DNA from: JAEUPI01 sp046348365
GTDB taxonomy: Bacteria > Pseudomonadota > Gammaproteobacteria > Burkholderiales > Burkholderiaceae_C
DNA: 64,000 bases
Direction of reading: 5' to 3'
Assembly: GCA_046348365.1 (NCBI GenBank)
Contig: JAXMEL010000007.1
Location: forward strand, 1-64,000
A model generated the notes under the pieces. The model made no database searches, was not told the origin of the DNA, and was given only the letters and a program-made list of their open reading frames with translations. Position 1 is the stretch's first letter. The number at the start of each line of letters is the position of its first letter. Below, one piece after another: positions 7,385-16,432 of this stretch. The position numbers and the translations under genes were made by a program.

Positions 7385-8719
7385 ATGGCGATGCGCAAGA
7401 GAGAAGACGAGGTGTTCCCGAACGCGGCGGGTATCGACATCGGGGCGTCCAGCCACTGGGTGGCCGTGCCGCGGCATCTGGCCGAAGCGGCCGGCTGCGA
7501 ACCGGTGCGCGAGGTCGGCACGGTGACCGAGCAGCTGCGCTCGCTGGCTGCGTGGCTGGTGAGCCTGGGTGTGGACACGGTGGCGGTGGAGTCCACGGGC
7601 GTGTATTGGATCCCGGTGTTCGAGGTGCTGGAGCAGCACGGCTTGAAGGTCTGGCTGGTCGATGCGCGGCAGCTGAAGTACGTGCCCGGCCGCAAGAGCG
7701 ACGTGCAGGACTGCCAGTGGCTGCAGAAGTTGATGAGCCTGGGGCTGCTGCGCGCGGCGTGGCGACCGAGCGCCGAGGTGTGCGTGCTGCGCGCCGTGGC
7801 GCGCCAGCGCGAGACGCTGCTGACCGAGCAGGCCAGCTGGGTGCAGCGCATGCAAAAGGCGCTGGTGCAGATGAACATCCAGCTCACTGAGGTCTTGAGC
7901 GACGTGATGGGCGCCACCGGCCAGGCGATCGTGCGCGACATCGTTGCCGGTGTCCGTGATCCCAAGCAGTTGGCACGCCATCGCCAGCGTCGGGTCAGGG
8001 CCAGCGAGACCGAAATTGCCAAGGCGCTGGAGGGTAACTGGCGCGAGGAGCACCTGTTCGTGCTCGGCCAGGCGCTGGCGATGTACGACGACATCGGCCG
8101 CCACTTGGCCGAATGCGACGCCCGGCTCGATGCGCTGCTGGACGCGCGCAGCACGGCCAACGTCGACATCGGCCGGCTGCCACGTGCGGGCAGCAAGGTA
8201 CGCGCCGAGCATGACATCCGCCAGCGGCTGGCCAACTGGGCGGGCGTGGACTTGACGCGCATCAACGGCCTGGGCGTGACGGTGGTGATGAAGCTGCTCA
8301 GCGAGATCGGCCCGGATGTCAGCCGCTTTGCCAGCGTCAAGCACTTCTGCTCCTGGCTCGGGCTGTGCCCAGGTACCAAGATCAGCGGGGGCAAGGTGCT
8401 GTCCTCGGGCACCAAGCGCTCGGCCAATCGGGCGCGTCAGGCACTGAAGCTCGCGGCCCAGGCTTTGAACCGCAGCGAGTCTGCGCTGGGCGCGTTCTAC
8501 CGCCGGCTGTGCTCGCGCATGGACAAGCCCAAGGCCAACACCGCCACGGCGCACAAGCTTGCTCGAATGGTGTACTTCATGCTCACCCGAGGCGAGGCCT
8601 TCGTCGATCAGGGGCAGCAGCGTTACGAAGAGCAGCAACGCCAGCGCAGCATCGCCGCCCTCAGACGCCGTGCCACCGCGCTGGGGTTCCAGATCAATCC
8701 GTTGGAGGCCGCTGCATGA
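7385..8719 (+). CDS. IS110-family DEDD transposase
   Basis: 444-residue recombinase. The N-terminal RuvC-like DEDD domain shows AAGIDIGASSHWVAV, VAVESTGVYW and GRKSDVQDCQWLQKL, supplying the acidic residues. The C-terminal Tnp_20 domain shows RINGLGVTVVMKLLSEIG and CPGTKISGGKVLS, the latter containing the catalytic serine region. The ATG at 7385 was chosen because GGAG lies six bases upstream (7375-7378); the frame stays open further left without homology, into the non-coding end of the element. The gene looks intact: no internal stop or frameshift. The enzyme would work with a guide RNA from the same element to choose donor and target. Confidence 0.93.
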   Translation: MAMRKREDEVFPNAAGIDIGASSHWVAVPRHLAEAAGCEPVREVGTVTEQLRSLAAWLVSLGVDTVAVESTGVYWIPVFEVLEQHGLKVWLVDARQLKYVPGRKSDVQDCQWLQKLMSLGLLRAAWRPSAEVCVLRAVARQRETLLTEQASWVQRMQKALVQMNIQLTEVLSDVMGATGQAIVRDIVAGVRDPKQLARHRQRRVRASETEIAKALEGNWREEHLFVLGQALAMYDDIGRHLAECDARLDALLDARSTANVDIGRLPRAGSKVRAEHDIRQRLANWAGVDLTRINGLGVTVVMKLLSEIGPDVSRFASVKHFCSWLGLCPGTKISGGKVLSSGTKRSANRARQALKLAAQALNRSESALGAFYRRLCSRMDKPKANTATAHKLARMVYFMLTRGEAFVDQGQQRYEEQQRQRSIAALRRRATALGFQINPLEAAA

Positions 8720-8779
8720 AACCAGCGGTCTTCAGTTCTGTTTCTTGAGAGTTCGCTTTGCGAGGCGGGGCCGCACAGC

Positions 8780-9367
8780 TTGGCTGAACACGCGCTCGAA
8801 CGCCTGATCGAGGCGTTTCGCCGCCTGCCCGGCGTGGGCGCCAAGTCGGCGCAGCGCATGGCCTGGCACCTGCTGCAGCACGACCGCACCGCGGCCGGCG
8901 AGCTGGCCGTGGCGCTGCACGATGCGGTGGCGCGCATCGGGCACTGCCAGCGTTGCCACACCTTCAGCGAAGCGCCGGTGTGCGCCACCTGCCTCGATCC
9001 GCGCCGCGACGCGAGCCAGCTCGCGGTGGTGGAGACGCCGGCCGACCAGGCGGCGCTCGAGCGCAGCGGCACCTACCGCGGCCTGTACTTCGTGCTGATG
9101 GGTCGCATGCGGCCGCTCGACGGCATCGGGCTGCAGGATCTCGGCACGGCCGGGCTGCTCGAGCGTGCGGGTGACGGCGTGGTGAAGGAGGTGATCCTCG
9201 CCACCAGCTTCACAGCCGAAGGCGAGGCCACGGCCCACCTGCTGACGCAGGCGCTGACGGCGCGCGGCGTCAAGGTCACGCGGCTGGCGCGCGGCGTGCC
9301 GGTGGGCAGCGAGCTGGAGTACGTGGATCTGTCGACGCTGGCGCAGGCGCTGAACGACCGGCGCTGA
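8780..9367 (+). CDS. recR: Recombination mediator protein RecR
   Basis: 195-residue RecR, the RecFOR pathway protein that helps load RecA on gapped DNA. It has the helix-hairpin-helix RLPGVGAKSAQRMAWHLLQ (residues ~15-33), a C4 zinc finger CQRC...CATC (~57-72) and a Toprim domain (VVETPADQAALE, ATSFTAEGEATA) ending ELEYVDLSTLAQAL. No ATG exists near the expected N-terminus; the first start-like codon that gives the normal length is TTG at 8780, with only a weak purine stretch (GAGGCGGGG) upstream. The adjacent IS110 element may have replaced the original leader, so expression could be reduced. Confidence 0.92.
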   Translation: MAEHALERLIEAFRRLPGVGAKSAQRMAWHLLQHDRTAAGELAVALHDAVARIGHCQRCHTFSEAPVCATCLDPRRDASQLAVVETPADQAALERSGTYRGLYFVLMGRMRPLDGIGLQDLGTAGLLERAGDGVVKEVILATSFTAEGEATAHLLTQALTARGVKVTRLARGVPVGSELEYVDLSTLAQALNDRR

Positions 9368-9391
9368 GCAGGCACCCCGGCCGCGGCCTGG

Positions 9392-10942
9392 CTATTGGCG
9401 CCGCCGCGCCGCCGACGCGGTCTTCACCGCCGGGCGCGCCGGTGCCGCCGTGCGTGCCTTGGCCGGCACCATCACGACGATGTTCTGGCGCGGCCGGAAG
9501 GCGGCATCGGCGGCCACGCCGTTCCAGTGCGCGACCTGCGTCGCGCTGACGTGGTAGCGCCGCGCCACCGCGGCCACGCTGTCGCCATGCCGCCCGGCGC
9601 GGAAGCTCACGCGCCGCAGCGCGCCGTCGGGTGCCAGCAACAGCTGGCCCTGCGCGGCGAGCTTGGCCGAGACGTCGTTGGCGCCGTCTTCGGGCCGAGG
9701 CACCAGCAGCGACGAGCCGGCCTGGATCAGCATGTTCGGCGGGATGCCGTTCACGTCGCGCAGCTCGGCCTCGCTCATGTTCACCATCTCGGCCGCGGCG
9801 GCAGGCTTGAGCGTGCGCGGCGCGACCCACACCGTCCACGACGCCAGCGCACCGGTGTGCTGCGGCAGATTGCGCACGAAGGCATTGGCGCCCTCGTAGG
9901 GCAGCAGGACCTGCGGTGTCAGCGCAGCCAGGATCACCGGCTTGTTGAGCTGCGGATTGAGGAACTGGAACTCCTCCAGCGTCACGCCGGCCAGGCGCGC
10001 GGCCAGCTCGGCGTCGATGTCGCGCGTGATCGACACCGTGAGGAAGTAGGGGTGGTTCTGCAGCGGCGGCAGCGCGATGTCGAAGGCCTGCGGCCGCGCG
10101 ACGATGTTCTTGATGGCTTGGAACTTCGGCACGTAGTTGCGCGTCTCGATCGGCACGCCCTGCAAGCCGAGATAGGCCGTGGCCGCGCGAGGGTCGCGTT
10201 TGCGCGTCAGCGCGCGCTTGACGTTGCCTTCGCCCCAGTTGTAGGCGGCCAGCGCGAGCTGCCAGTCGCCGTTGAACATCTGTTTCAGCCGCTGCAGGTA
10301 GTCGAGCGCCGCGCGCGTGGAGGCGAGCACGTCGCGCCGGTCGTCGCGGAACATGTTCTGGTGCAAGGCATAGCCCCGGCCGGTCGAGGGCATGAACTGC
10401 CACATGCCGGCCGCGCGCGCCACCGAGGTGGCCTGCGGGTTGAACGCGCTCTCGATGAACGGCAGCAGTGCGAGGTCCAGCGGCATGTCGCGCTTGCGCA
10501 GCTCTTCCACCACGTGGAAGAGGTAGCGGCCGCCGCGCTCGTGCATGCGCGCCATGTAGTCGGGCCGCTCGAGGTAGTAGCGCTCCCACTTGCGCACGAG
10601 CGCGTTGTCGACGTCGACGACGCCGTAGCCCTGGCGGATGCGCGTCCACAGGTCGCTGCGGGCCACCGGATCGTCGAAGTCGACGCGGGTCTCGGGGCGC
10701 AGCGTGTCGACCACTTCGGCGGCGGCCGGCTTGTCGGCGGCATCGGGCTCCACCTCGGCCGCCGACGGCGGCGGCTGCAGCAGCGCTTCGCGCGGTGTCG
10801 CATCGGGCACCTCGGCGGCAGCGTCGGTCGCGCCCGCCGACGCTTCGCCGACGCTCTGCGGCCCGGGCAGCGCGCAGCCGGCCAGCAGAGCCGACACGGC
10901 CCATGCGGTCCACCACGATCGAAGCTGAGGTTTGGCCGTCAT
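9392..10942 (-). CDS. mltD: Membrane-bound lytic murein transglycosylase D-like lipoprotein with LysM
   Basis: 516-residue lipoprotein: the signal peptide ends in the lipobox LLAGC (Cys near residue 21). After a Pro/Ala-rich linker, the SLT catalytic domain (~150-280) contains LPFIESAFNPQA with the catalytic Glu, AAGMWQFMPSTG and LALAAYNWGEGNV, the MltD-type pattern. Two LysM-like modules follow: one around AAAEMVNMSEAELRDVNG and a clearer C-terminal one (RAGRHGDSVAAVARRY). It cleaves peptidoglycan glycan strands to 1,6-anhydro ends at the outer membrane. The start at 10942 (MTAKPQLR) gives a proper signal peptide. It is divergent from the methyltransferase gene. Confidence 0.93.
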   Translation of the reverse strand: MTAKPQLRSWWTAWAVSALLAGCALPGPQSVGEASAGATDAAAEVPDATPREALLQPPPSAAEVEPDAADKPAAAEVVDTLRPETRVDFDDPVARSDLWTRIRQGYGVVDVDNALVRKWERYYLERPDYMARMHERGGRYLFHVVEELRKRDMPLDLALLPFIESAFNPQATSVARAAGMWQFMPSTGRGYALHQNMFRDDRRDVLASTRAALDYLQRLKQMFNGDWQLALAAYNWGEGNVKRALTRKRDPRAATAYLGLQGVPIETRNYVPKFQAIKNIVARPQAFDIALPPLQNHPYFLTVSITRDIDAELAARLAGVTLEEFQFLNPQLNKPVILAALTPQVLLPYEGANAFVRNLPQHTGALASWTVWVAPRTLKPAAAAEMVNMSEAELRDVNGIPPNMLIQAGSSLLVPRPEDGANDVSAKLAAQGQLLLAPDGALRRVSFRAGRHGDSVAAVARRYHVSATQVAHWNGVAADAAFRPRQNIVVMVPAKARTAAPARPAVKTASAARRRQ

Positions 10943-11169
10943 CGCGAATTGCCTGCCCGGTGCCGCGCGGCACCTCGGCATGAGCGTATGCGCGTGCGTT
11001 CGGTTGCACATTGCCGCATCACGCGATGCGGCGCCGACTGCGGCCCGGGTGTTGCATCGTTCACGGTCATGCGAGGGGTCACTAGAATGCCAGTCAGCCG
11101 ATGGTGGTGCGTCCTGCGCGACGCGAGTGCCGCGTCGACAGTGTCCGAGCAGGCCCATTGAACCCGCCG

Positions 11170-12006
11170 ATGACCCCGCGAGAGGCAGCGATTATAGAGT
11201 TCGGGCAATGGCTGCAAAGTCCCGCCGGCCGCTATGCGCTCGCCTGGGAACAATCCCAGATGGATCGCAGCGTGGCCGACATCTTCGGCTTCCACGCCAC
11301 GCAGCTGGGGCTGCCCCAGATCGACACCCTGCGCGCCAACCGCATGCCGCACCGCTGGGTCGCGCACGATGGCCTGCTGGCGCCCGAGCCGCTGGATCTG
11401 CCGCCACCGCCGGACGGACTCACCACCCAGCCGTCGAACGGACGCATCGCGCTGCATTGCGATTTCGATGCGTTGCCGTTTCCCAACCAGAGCATGGATC
11501 TGCTGGTGCTGCCGCACGTGCTCGAGCTGGCCCGCGACCCGCACGAAACGCTGCGCGAGGTCGAGCGTGTGCTGGTGCCCGACGGGCGCGTGGTCATCGC
11601 CGGCTTCAACCCGGCCAGCCTGTGGGGCCTGCGCCAGCGCGCCGGGCATCTGCGGCGGCGGCTGCGGGCGTCGGGCCGGCCGCTGTACCTGCCGCCGTCG
11701 GGCGAGTTCGTCGGCTACTGGCGGCTGCGCGACTGGATGCGCCTGCTCAGCTTCGAGGTCGAGCACGCGCGCTTCGGCTGCTGGCGGCCGCCGCTGCGCA
11801 CGCAGCGCTGGCTCGACCGCTACGCCTGGGTCGAATCGATCGGCGAGCACTGGTGGCCGGTGCTGGGCGCGATCTACTTCCTGGTCGCCGTCAAGCGCGT
11901 GCGTGGCATGCGTCTGGTGGGCCTGGCACGCCGCGAACGGCCGCAGCCCAAGGCCGCACCGGCCGTGGTGGCGCACAGCCAGCGCGAAACCGCGGAGACC
12001 GAATGA
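11170..12006 (+). CDS. Class I SAM-dependent methyltransferase (type 11 domain)
   Basis: 278-residue protein. The readable part of the Methyltransf_11 fold is CDFDALPFPNQSMDLLVLPHVLE, here split as FPNQSMDLLVLPHVLE, followed by REVERVLVPDGRVVIAGFNP. The N-terminal glycine-rich SAM loop is weak, which is typical of this betaproteobacterial family located just before rnhA. The substrate is unknown. The C-terminal ~90 residues are Arg/Trp-rich. The start ATG at 11170 was preferred to an upstream GTG because the similarity begins with TPREAAIIEFGQWL. Its stop overlaps the rnhA start (ATGA), so the two are likely co-translated. Confidence 0.8.
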   Translation: MTPREAAIIEFGQWLQSPAGRYALAWEQSQMDRSVADIFGFHATQLGLPQIDTLRANRMPHRWVAHDGLLAPEPLDLPPPPDGLTTQPSNGRIALHCDFDALPFPNQSMDLLVLPHVLELARDPHETLREVERVLVPDGRVVIAGFNPASLWGLRQRAGHLRRRLRASGRPLYLPPSGEFVGYWRLRDWMRLLSFEVEHARFGCWRPPLRTQRWLDRYAWVESIGEHWWPVLGAIYFLVAVKRVRGMRLVGLARRERPQPKAAPAVVAHSQRETAETE

Positions 12007-12446
12007 GCGATCTGGTGGTGATCTACACCGACGGCGCGTGCAAGGGCAACCCCGGCCCGGGCGGCTGGGGCGCGTGGCTGCGCTGGGGCGGGCACGAGCG
12101 CGAGCTGTATGGCGGCGAGGCCCGGACGACCAACAACCGCATGGAGCTGACGGCGGTGATCCAGGCGCTGACGGCGCTGAAGCGCGGCTGCCGGGTGGCG
12201 ATCTACACCGACAGCGAGTACGTGCGCAACGGCATCACGAGCTGGATCCACGCCTGGAAGCAGCGCGGCTGGCGCACCGCCGACAAGAAGCCGGTGAAGA
12301 ACGTGGAGCTGTGGCAGCGCCTCGACGCGCTGGCCGCGCAGCATGACGTGCAGTGGCACTGGGTCAAGGGCCACGACGGCGATCCGGGCAACGAGAAGGC
12401 CGATGCCCTGGCCAACCGCGGCGCCGCCGAGGCGATGGCGACCTGA
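12003..12446 (+). CDS. rnhA: Ribonuclease HI
   Basis: 147-residue RNase HI that removes RNA from RNA-DNA hybrids. The DEDD active site is complete: Asp10 in IYTDGACKGNPGPGG, Glu48 in NNRMELTAV, Asp70 in IYTDSEYV and an Asp near 134 in EKADALANRG; the handle region HAWKQRGWRTADKKPVKN is present too. Length and spacing match E. coli RnhA. The ATG overlaps the stop of the methyltransferase gene by four bases. It converges on moaA with a 57-bp gap. Confidence 0.97.
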   Translation: MSDLVVIYTDGACKGNPGPGGWGAWLRWGGHERELYGGEARTTNNRMELTAVIQALTALKRGCRVAIYTDSEYVRNGITSWIHAWKQRGWRTADKKPVKNVELWQRLDALAAQHDVQWHWVKGHDGDPGNEKADALANRGAAEAMAT

Positions 12447-12503
12447 GCGCGGTAACCTCGAAATAAAACGTACGCCGGCGAGTGCCGAGCGGCGACGGCG
12501 CGG

Positions 12504-13628
12504 CTAACCGCCGATGTAGTGCATCTCCACCTTGCGCTCGCCGCCGGCGCGCGGCGCCGTCGACTGCGAGCGCAGCTCCGAGTAGCGGTCGGCCCGGGCC
12601 GACCACAGCGGCGCGATGGCGGCCGCGATCTCGGCGTCGCTGCGGCCGCTGCGCAGCAGCGCGCGCAGGTCGTGCCCGCCGGTGGCGAACAGGCAGGTGA
12701 AGAGCTTGCCCTCGGTGGACAGGCGCGCGCGGTTGCAGTCGCGGCAGAAGGCCTGCGTGACGCTCGAGATGAGCCCGACCTCGCCCGCGCCGTCGGCATA
12801 GCGCCAGCGCTCGGCGGTCTCGCCGGGCGCCGTGGCCTGCAACGGCTCGAGCGGCCAGTGTTCGCGCAGGCGCTGCAGCACCTGGGCCGATGGCATCACC
12901 TCGTCCATGCGCCAGCCGTTGGTGGCGCCGACGTCCATGTACTCGATGAAGCGCAGCACCGCGCCGCTGCCGCGGAAGTGCCGCGCCATCGGCACGATCT
13001 CGTGGTCGTTGGTGCCGCGCTTGACGACCATGTTGATCTTGACCGGCGCGAACCCTGCCTCCTGCGCGGCGCGGATGCCGTCGAGCACATCGGCCACCGG
13101 GAAGTCCACGTCGTTCATGCGCCGGAACACCGCATCGTCCATCGCGTCGAGGCTCACCGTCACGCGGTGCAGCCCGGCCTCGCGCAGCGCGCGCGCCTTG
13201 CGCGCCAGCAGCGAGCCGTTGGTGGTGAGCGTGAGGTCCAGCGGCCTGCCTTCCGCCGTGCGCAGCCGCGCCAGCAGCGCCACCAGCTGTTCGAGGCCCT
13301 TGCGCATCAGCGGCTCGCCGCCGGTGAGGCGCAGCTTGGTCACGCCATGCGCGACGAACACGCCGGCCAGACGCGCGATTTCCTCGAAGCTGAGCAGCGA
13401 AGCGTGCGGCAGGAACCGGTACTCGCGGTCGAACACCTCTTTGGGCATGCAGTAGCTGCAGCGGAAGTTGCAGCGATCGGTCACCGAGATGCGCAGATCG
13501 CGCAGCGGCCGCTGCAGCCGGTCGACGAGGTGGCCGGCGGGCGGCACGAGCGTCTGCGGCACCGTGGGCACGGGTGCGGCGTAGCGCAGATCGGCCAGCG
13601 GAATGATGGTCTCGCCCATGGCCGCCAT
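12504..13628 (-). CDS. moaA: GTP 3',8-cyclase MoaA
   Basis: 374-residue radical SAM enzyme, first step of molybdopterin synthesis from GTP. The radical SAM cluster is CNFRCSYC (CxxxCxxC), then LRLTGGEPLMR. The C-terminal second 4Fe-4S cluster uses FCRDCNRAR and a Cys in LFTCLF, and the chain ends with the conserved double glycine (HYIGG). A second in-frame ATG lies nine bases in (13619), so the exact start is open. The other molybdopterin genes of the window (mobB, moeA, moaD, moaE) are about 10 kb away, on the other strand. Confidence 0.96.
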   Translation of the reverse strand: MAAMGETIIPLADLRYAAPVPTVPQTLVPPAGHLVDRLQRPLRDLRISVTDRCNFRCSYCMPKEVFDREYRFLPHASLLSFEEIARLAGVFVAHGVTKLRLTGGEPLMRKGLEQLVALLARLRTAEGRPLDLTLTTNGSLLARKARALREAGLHRVTVSLDAMDDAVFRRMNDVDFPVADVLDGIRAAQEAGFAPVKINMVVKRGTNDHEIVPMARHFRGSGAVLRFIEYMDVGATNGWRMDEVMPSAQVLQRLREHWPLEPLQATAPGETAERWRYADGAGEVGLISSVTQAFCRDCNRARLSTEGKLFTCLFATGGHDLRALLRSGRSDAEIAAAIAPLWSARADRYSELRSQSTAPRAGGERKVEMHYIGG

Positions 13629-13700
13629 TGTGCCGCCGGCGCTCGAGCCGGCACTTGCGCAAAGACCGCGAAACCACGGGGGGCGGCCGCGACCGCCGCG

Positions 13701-14252
13701 CTAGGGCGATGCCAGCGCCGCGTGCCGGCGCGCGCCGGTGTAGCGGCGGCTCCAGTAGGCGGCGTCGATCTGCTCGACCCGCACCTGGGCACCCGTGCGC
13801 GGCGCATGGATGAAGCGGCCTTCGCCGAGGTAGATGCCGACGTGTGAATACGTGCGCCGCAGCGTGTTGAAGAACACCAGGTCGCCGGGCTGGAGCTCGT
13901 CGCGCCGCACGCCGCGCAGTTCGGGCGTGCGAGCCTGCTCGTCGGCCTGCCGCGGCAGCGTCACGCCGAGCGACTGCGCGAACACCTCGCGCGTGAAGCC
14001 GCTGCAGTCGAAGCCCGCATCGGCACTCTGGCCCGCAGCCTTGTAGGGCACGTCGATGTAGTTCAGCGCCGTGAGCACCACCTCGCCGGCCCTGGAGTGG
14101 GGCGCGGCCCCGCGCCAGGCGGCGATCGCGCCCGGCGCCAGCGGCGGGGCCAGGGGCGGCTCGTTCTGCGGTGCCGCTGCGGGCCCGGCGCACCCGGCCA
14201 GCCCTGCGCTGGCGCAAACGATCGCAACAAGGGCCCAGGTGCCGAAACGCAT
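13701..14252 (-). CDS. NlpC/P60 family lipoprotein peptidase
   Basis: 183-residue lipoprotein with lipobox GLAGC (Cys ~21), a Pro/Ala linker and a NlpC/P60 papain-like domain. Catalytic Cys is in FDCSGFTREVF, His in YSHVGIYLGEGRF, with a third polar position in FIHAPRTG; VPYKAAGQSADAG precedes them. Such enzymes cut D-glutamyl-meso-diaminopimelate bonds in peptidoglycan stems. It resembles short Spr/NlpC-type enzymes. It stands 72 bp upstream of the moaA start on the same strand and could be transcribed with it; no functional link is evident. Confidence 0.9.
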   Translation of the reverse strand: MRFGTWALVAIVCASAGLAGCAGPAAAPQNEPPLAPPLAPGAIAAWRGAAPHSRAGEVVLTALNYIDVPYKAAGQSADAGFDCSGFTREVFAQSLGVTLPRQADEQARTPELRGVRRDELQPGDLVFFNTLRRTYSHVGIYLGEGRFIHAPRTGAQVRVEQIDAAYWSRRYTGARRHAALASP

Positions 14253-14509
14253 GGGTGAGCAGCCTAGCAGATCTCAGAATCACCTACCAAAAACATATTT
14301 CATCACAATGGGTTACGTCATGAATATCAAGTGATTTGGAGGATGCAAGTACAGCGCTCGCCGTTGCCTCTGCCGGGTGGCGCCGCCGGCGCGCACGGCC
14401 GGCGGATGTCAGGGTGCTGCAAGTGCCGGCGCGAGAATCGCCGCACCTGCGCAGGCGCGCGGGTGCCCGCCCAGGGCGCCGCGCGCAACGAGGCACCGAG
14501 GAGACCCGC

Positions 14510-16405
14510 ATGCGATTCCAGGACTTCCACCGCCAGTCCATCGAGCAGCCCGAGGCCTTCTGGGCCGAGCAGGCCAGGCTCATCGATTGGCAACGCCCGT
14601 TCGACAAGGTCTGCGAGTACGGCAAGCCGCCGTTCGCCAACTGGTTCGTCGGCGGGCGCACCAACCTGTGCCACAACGCGGTCGACCGCCATCTGAAGAC
14701 GCGCGCCGACCAGAGCGCGCTGATCTACGTCTCCACCGAAGTCGACCGCGAGCAGGTCTACACCTTCGCGCAGTTGCACGCCGAGGTGCAGCGCATGGCG
14801 GCCAGCCTGCAGGCGCTGGGCGTCAAGCAGGGCGACCGCGTGCTGATCTACATGCCGATGATCCCCGAGGCGGCGTTCGCGATGCTGGCCTGCACGCGCA
14901 TCGGCGCGCTGCATTCGGTGGTGTTCGGCGGCTTCGCCAGCGTGAGCCTGGCCAGCCGCATCGACGACGCCACGCCCACCGTGATCGTCAGTGCCGACGC
15001 CGGCAGCCGCGGCGGCAAGGTCGTGCCCTACAAGGGCCTGCTCGACGAGGCGATCCGCCTGTCGTCGCACAAGCCGGCCAAGGTGCTGATGGTCAACCGC
15101 GGCCTGGCCGAGATGCCGATGGAGCCGGGGCGCGACGTGGACTATGCCGGGCTGCGCGAGAAGCACATGAACACGCCCGTGCCGTGCGTGTGGGTCGACG
15201 CCACGCACCCGAGCTACACGCTCTACACCAGCGGCACGACCGGCAGACCGAAGGGCGTGCAGCGCGACACCGGCGGCTACGCGGTGGCGCTGGCCGCGAG
15301 CATGAAGCACATCTTCCTCGGCAACGCCGGCGAAAGCTACTTCTCCACCAGCGACATCGGCTGGGTGGTCGGCCACAGCTACATCGTCTACGGCCCGCTG
15401 CTCGCGGGCATGGCGACCATCATGTACGAGGGCCTGCCGATCCGCCCCGACGCGGCCATCTGGTGGAGCCTGGTCGAGAAGTACAAGGTGACCTCGATGT
15501 TCAGCGCGCCCACCGCGGTGCGCGTGCTGAAGAAGCAGGATCCGGCCGCGCTGAAGAAGCACGACCTGTCGAGCCTGCGCGCGCTCTTCCTCGCCGGCGA
15601 GCCGCTCGACGAGCCGACCGCCAAGTGGATCGCCGACGCGCTGGGCCGCCCGATCATCGACAACTACTGGCAGACCGAGACCGGCTGGCCGATCCTGACC
15701 ATCTGCAACGGCGTCGAGAAGGCGCCGAGCAAGTTCGGCTCGCCGGGCAAGGCGGTGTACGGCTACAACGTCAAGCTGCTCGACGAGAGCACCGGCGAGG
15801 AGCTGAAGGGCGCGAACCAGAAGGGCGTGGTGGCCATCGAGGGCCCGCTGCCACCGGGTTGCATGCAGACCGTGTGGCGCGACGACGAGCGCTTCGTCAA
15901 GACTTACTGGAAGAGCATTCCCGGCAAGCTCGTCTACAGCACCTTCGACTGGGGCATCCGCGACGAGGACGGCTACTACTTCATCCTCGGCCGCACCGAC
16001 GACGTGATCAACGTCGCCGGCCATCGCCTGGGCACGCGCGAAATCGAGGAGAGCATCTCCAGCCATCCCAACGTGGCCGAGGTGGCCGTGGTCGGCGTGG
16101 CCGACCAGCTCAAGGGGCAGGTGGCGATGGCCTTCGCGGTGCTGAAGGACGCGTCGAAGGCCGCCACGCCGGAGGCCGCGCTGAAGCACGAGGGCGAGAT
16201 CATGAAGCTCGTCGACGACCAGCTCGGCGCGGTGGCCCGGCCGGCACGCGTGCGCTTCGTGAGCACGCTGCCCAAGACGCGCTCGGGCAAGTTGCTGAGG
16301 CGGGCGATCCAGGCGGTGTGCGAGAGCCGCGACCCCGGCGACCTCACGACGATCGAGGATCCGACCGCGCTGCAGCAGATCAAGGATCTGGTGGCCGCGA
16401 AGTAG
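14510..16405 (+). CDS. prpE: Propionyl-CoA synthetase (propionate-CoA ligase)
   Basis: 631-residue AMP-forming acyl-CoA synthetase. The ACAS N-terminal region is present (FWAEQARLIDW, KPPFANWFVGG); the P-loop is TLYTSGTTGRPKGVQR, the adenylation motif is NYWQTETGWP, and the C-terminal hinge and catalytic lysine are GHRLGTREIE and TRSGKLLRR. The combination of GGRTNLCHNAVDRH and TETGWPI is the PrpE pattern rather than Acs. It activates propionate, feeding the methylcitrate cycle, and often also acetate. ATG 14510 has GAGGAG nine bases upstream. A 257-bp upstream gap includes an AT-rich patch at 14280-14340, a likely promoter zone, but I could not define boxes. Confidence 0.92.
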   Translation: MRFQDFHRQSIEQPEAFWAEQARLIDWQRPFDKVCEYGKPPFANWFVGGRTNLCHNAVDRHLKTRADQSALIYVSTEVDREQVYTFAQLHAEVQRMAASLQALGVKQGDRVLIYMPMIPEAAFAMLACTRIGALHSVVFGGFASVSLASRIDDATPTVIVSADAGSRGGKVVPYKGLLDEAIRLSSHKPAKVLMVNRGLAEMPMEPGRDVDYAGLREKHMNTPVPCVWVDATHPSYTLYTSGTTGRPKGVQRDTGGYAVALAASMKHIFLGNAGESYFSTSDIGWVVGHSYIVYGPLLAGMATIMYEGLPIRPDAAIWWSLVEKYKVTSMFSAPTAVRVLKKQDPAALKKHDLSSLRALFLAGEPLDEPTAKWIADALGRPIIDNYWQTETGWPILTICNGVEKAPSKFGSPGKAVYGYNVKLLDESTGEELKGANQKGVVAIEGPLPPGCMQTVWRDDERFVKTYWKSIPGKLVYSTFDWGIRDEDGYYFILGRTDDVINVAGHRLGTREIEESISSHPNVAEVAVVGVADQLKGQVAMAFAVLKDASKAATPEAALKHEGEIMKLVDDQLGAVARPARVRFVSTLPKTRSGKLLRRAIQAVCESRDPGDLTTIEDPTALQQIKDLVAAK

Positions 16406-16432
16406 ATCGCGGGCGCTCGCGCAACGCCGCTG

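Larger units (their letters stand above)
7114..8779 (+). mobile_element. IS110-family insertion sequence between ybaB and recR (ends approximate)
   Basis: The element contains one DEDD transposase gene with a ~270-bp non-coding left part and a ~60-bp right part. The outer limits given are simply the ybaB stop and the recR start; the true ends are inside them. I found no convincing terminal inverted repeats, which is normal for the IS110 group. Similar short strings TTTGAGAGATCG (7318) and TTGAGAGTTCG (8745) occur left and right but may be chance. The insertion separates recR from its usual upstream partners dnaX and ybaB, so recR expression now depends on read-through or on a promoter in the element. 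Confidence 0.85.

Noticed and set aside
14327..16189. 620-codon open frame antisense to prpE
   Set aside because: Translation is dominated by His/Ala/Arg/Val repeats expected from reverse reading of GC-biased codons; prpE is unambiguous on the other strand.
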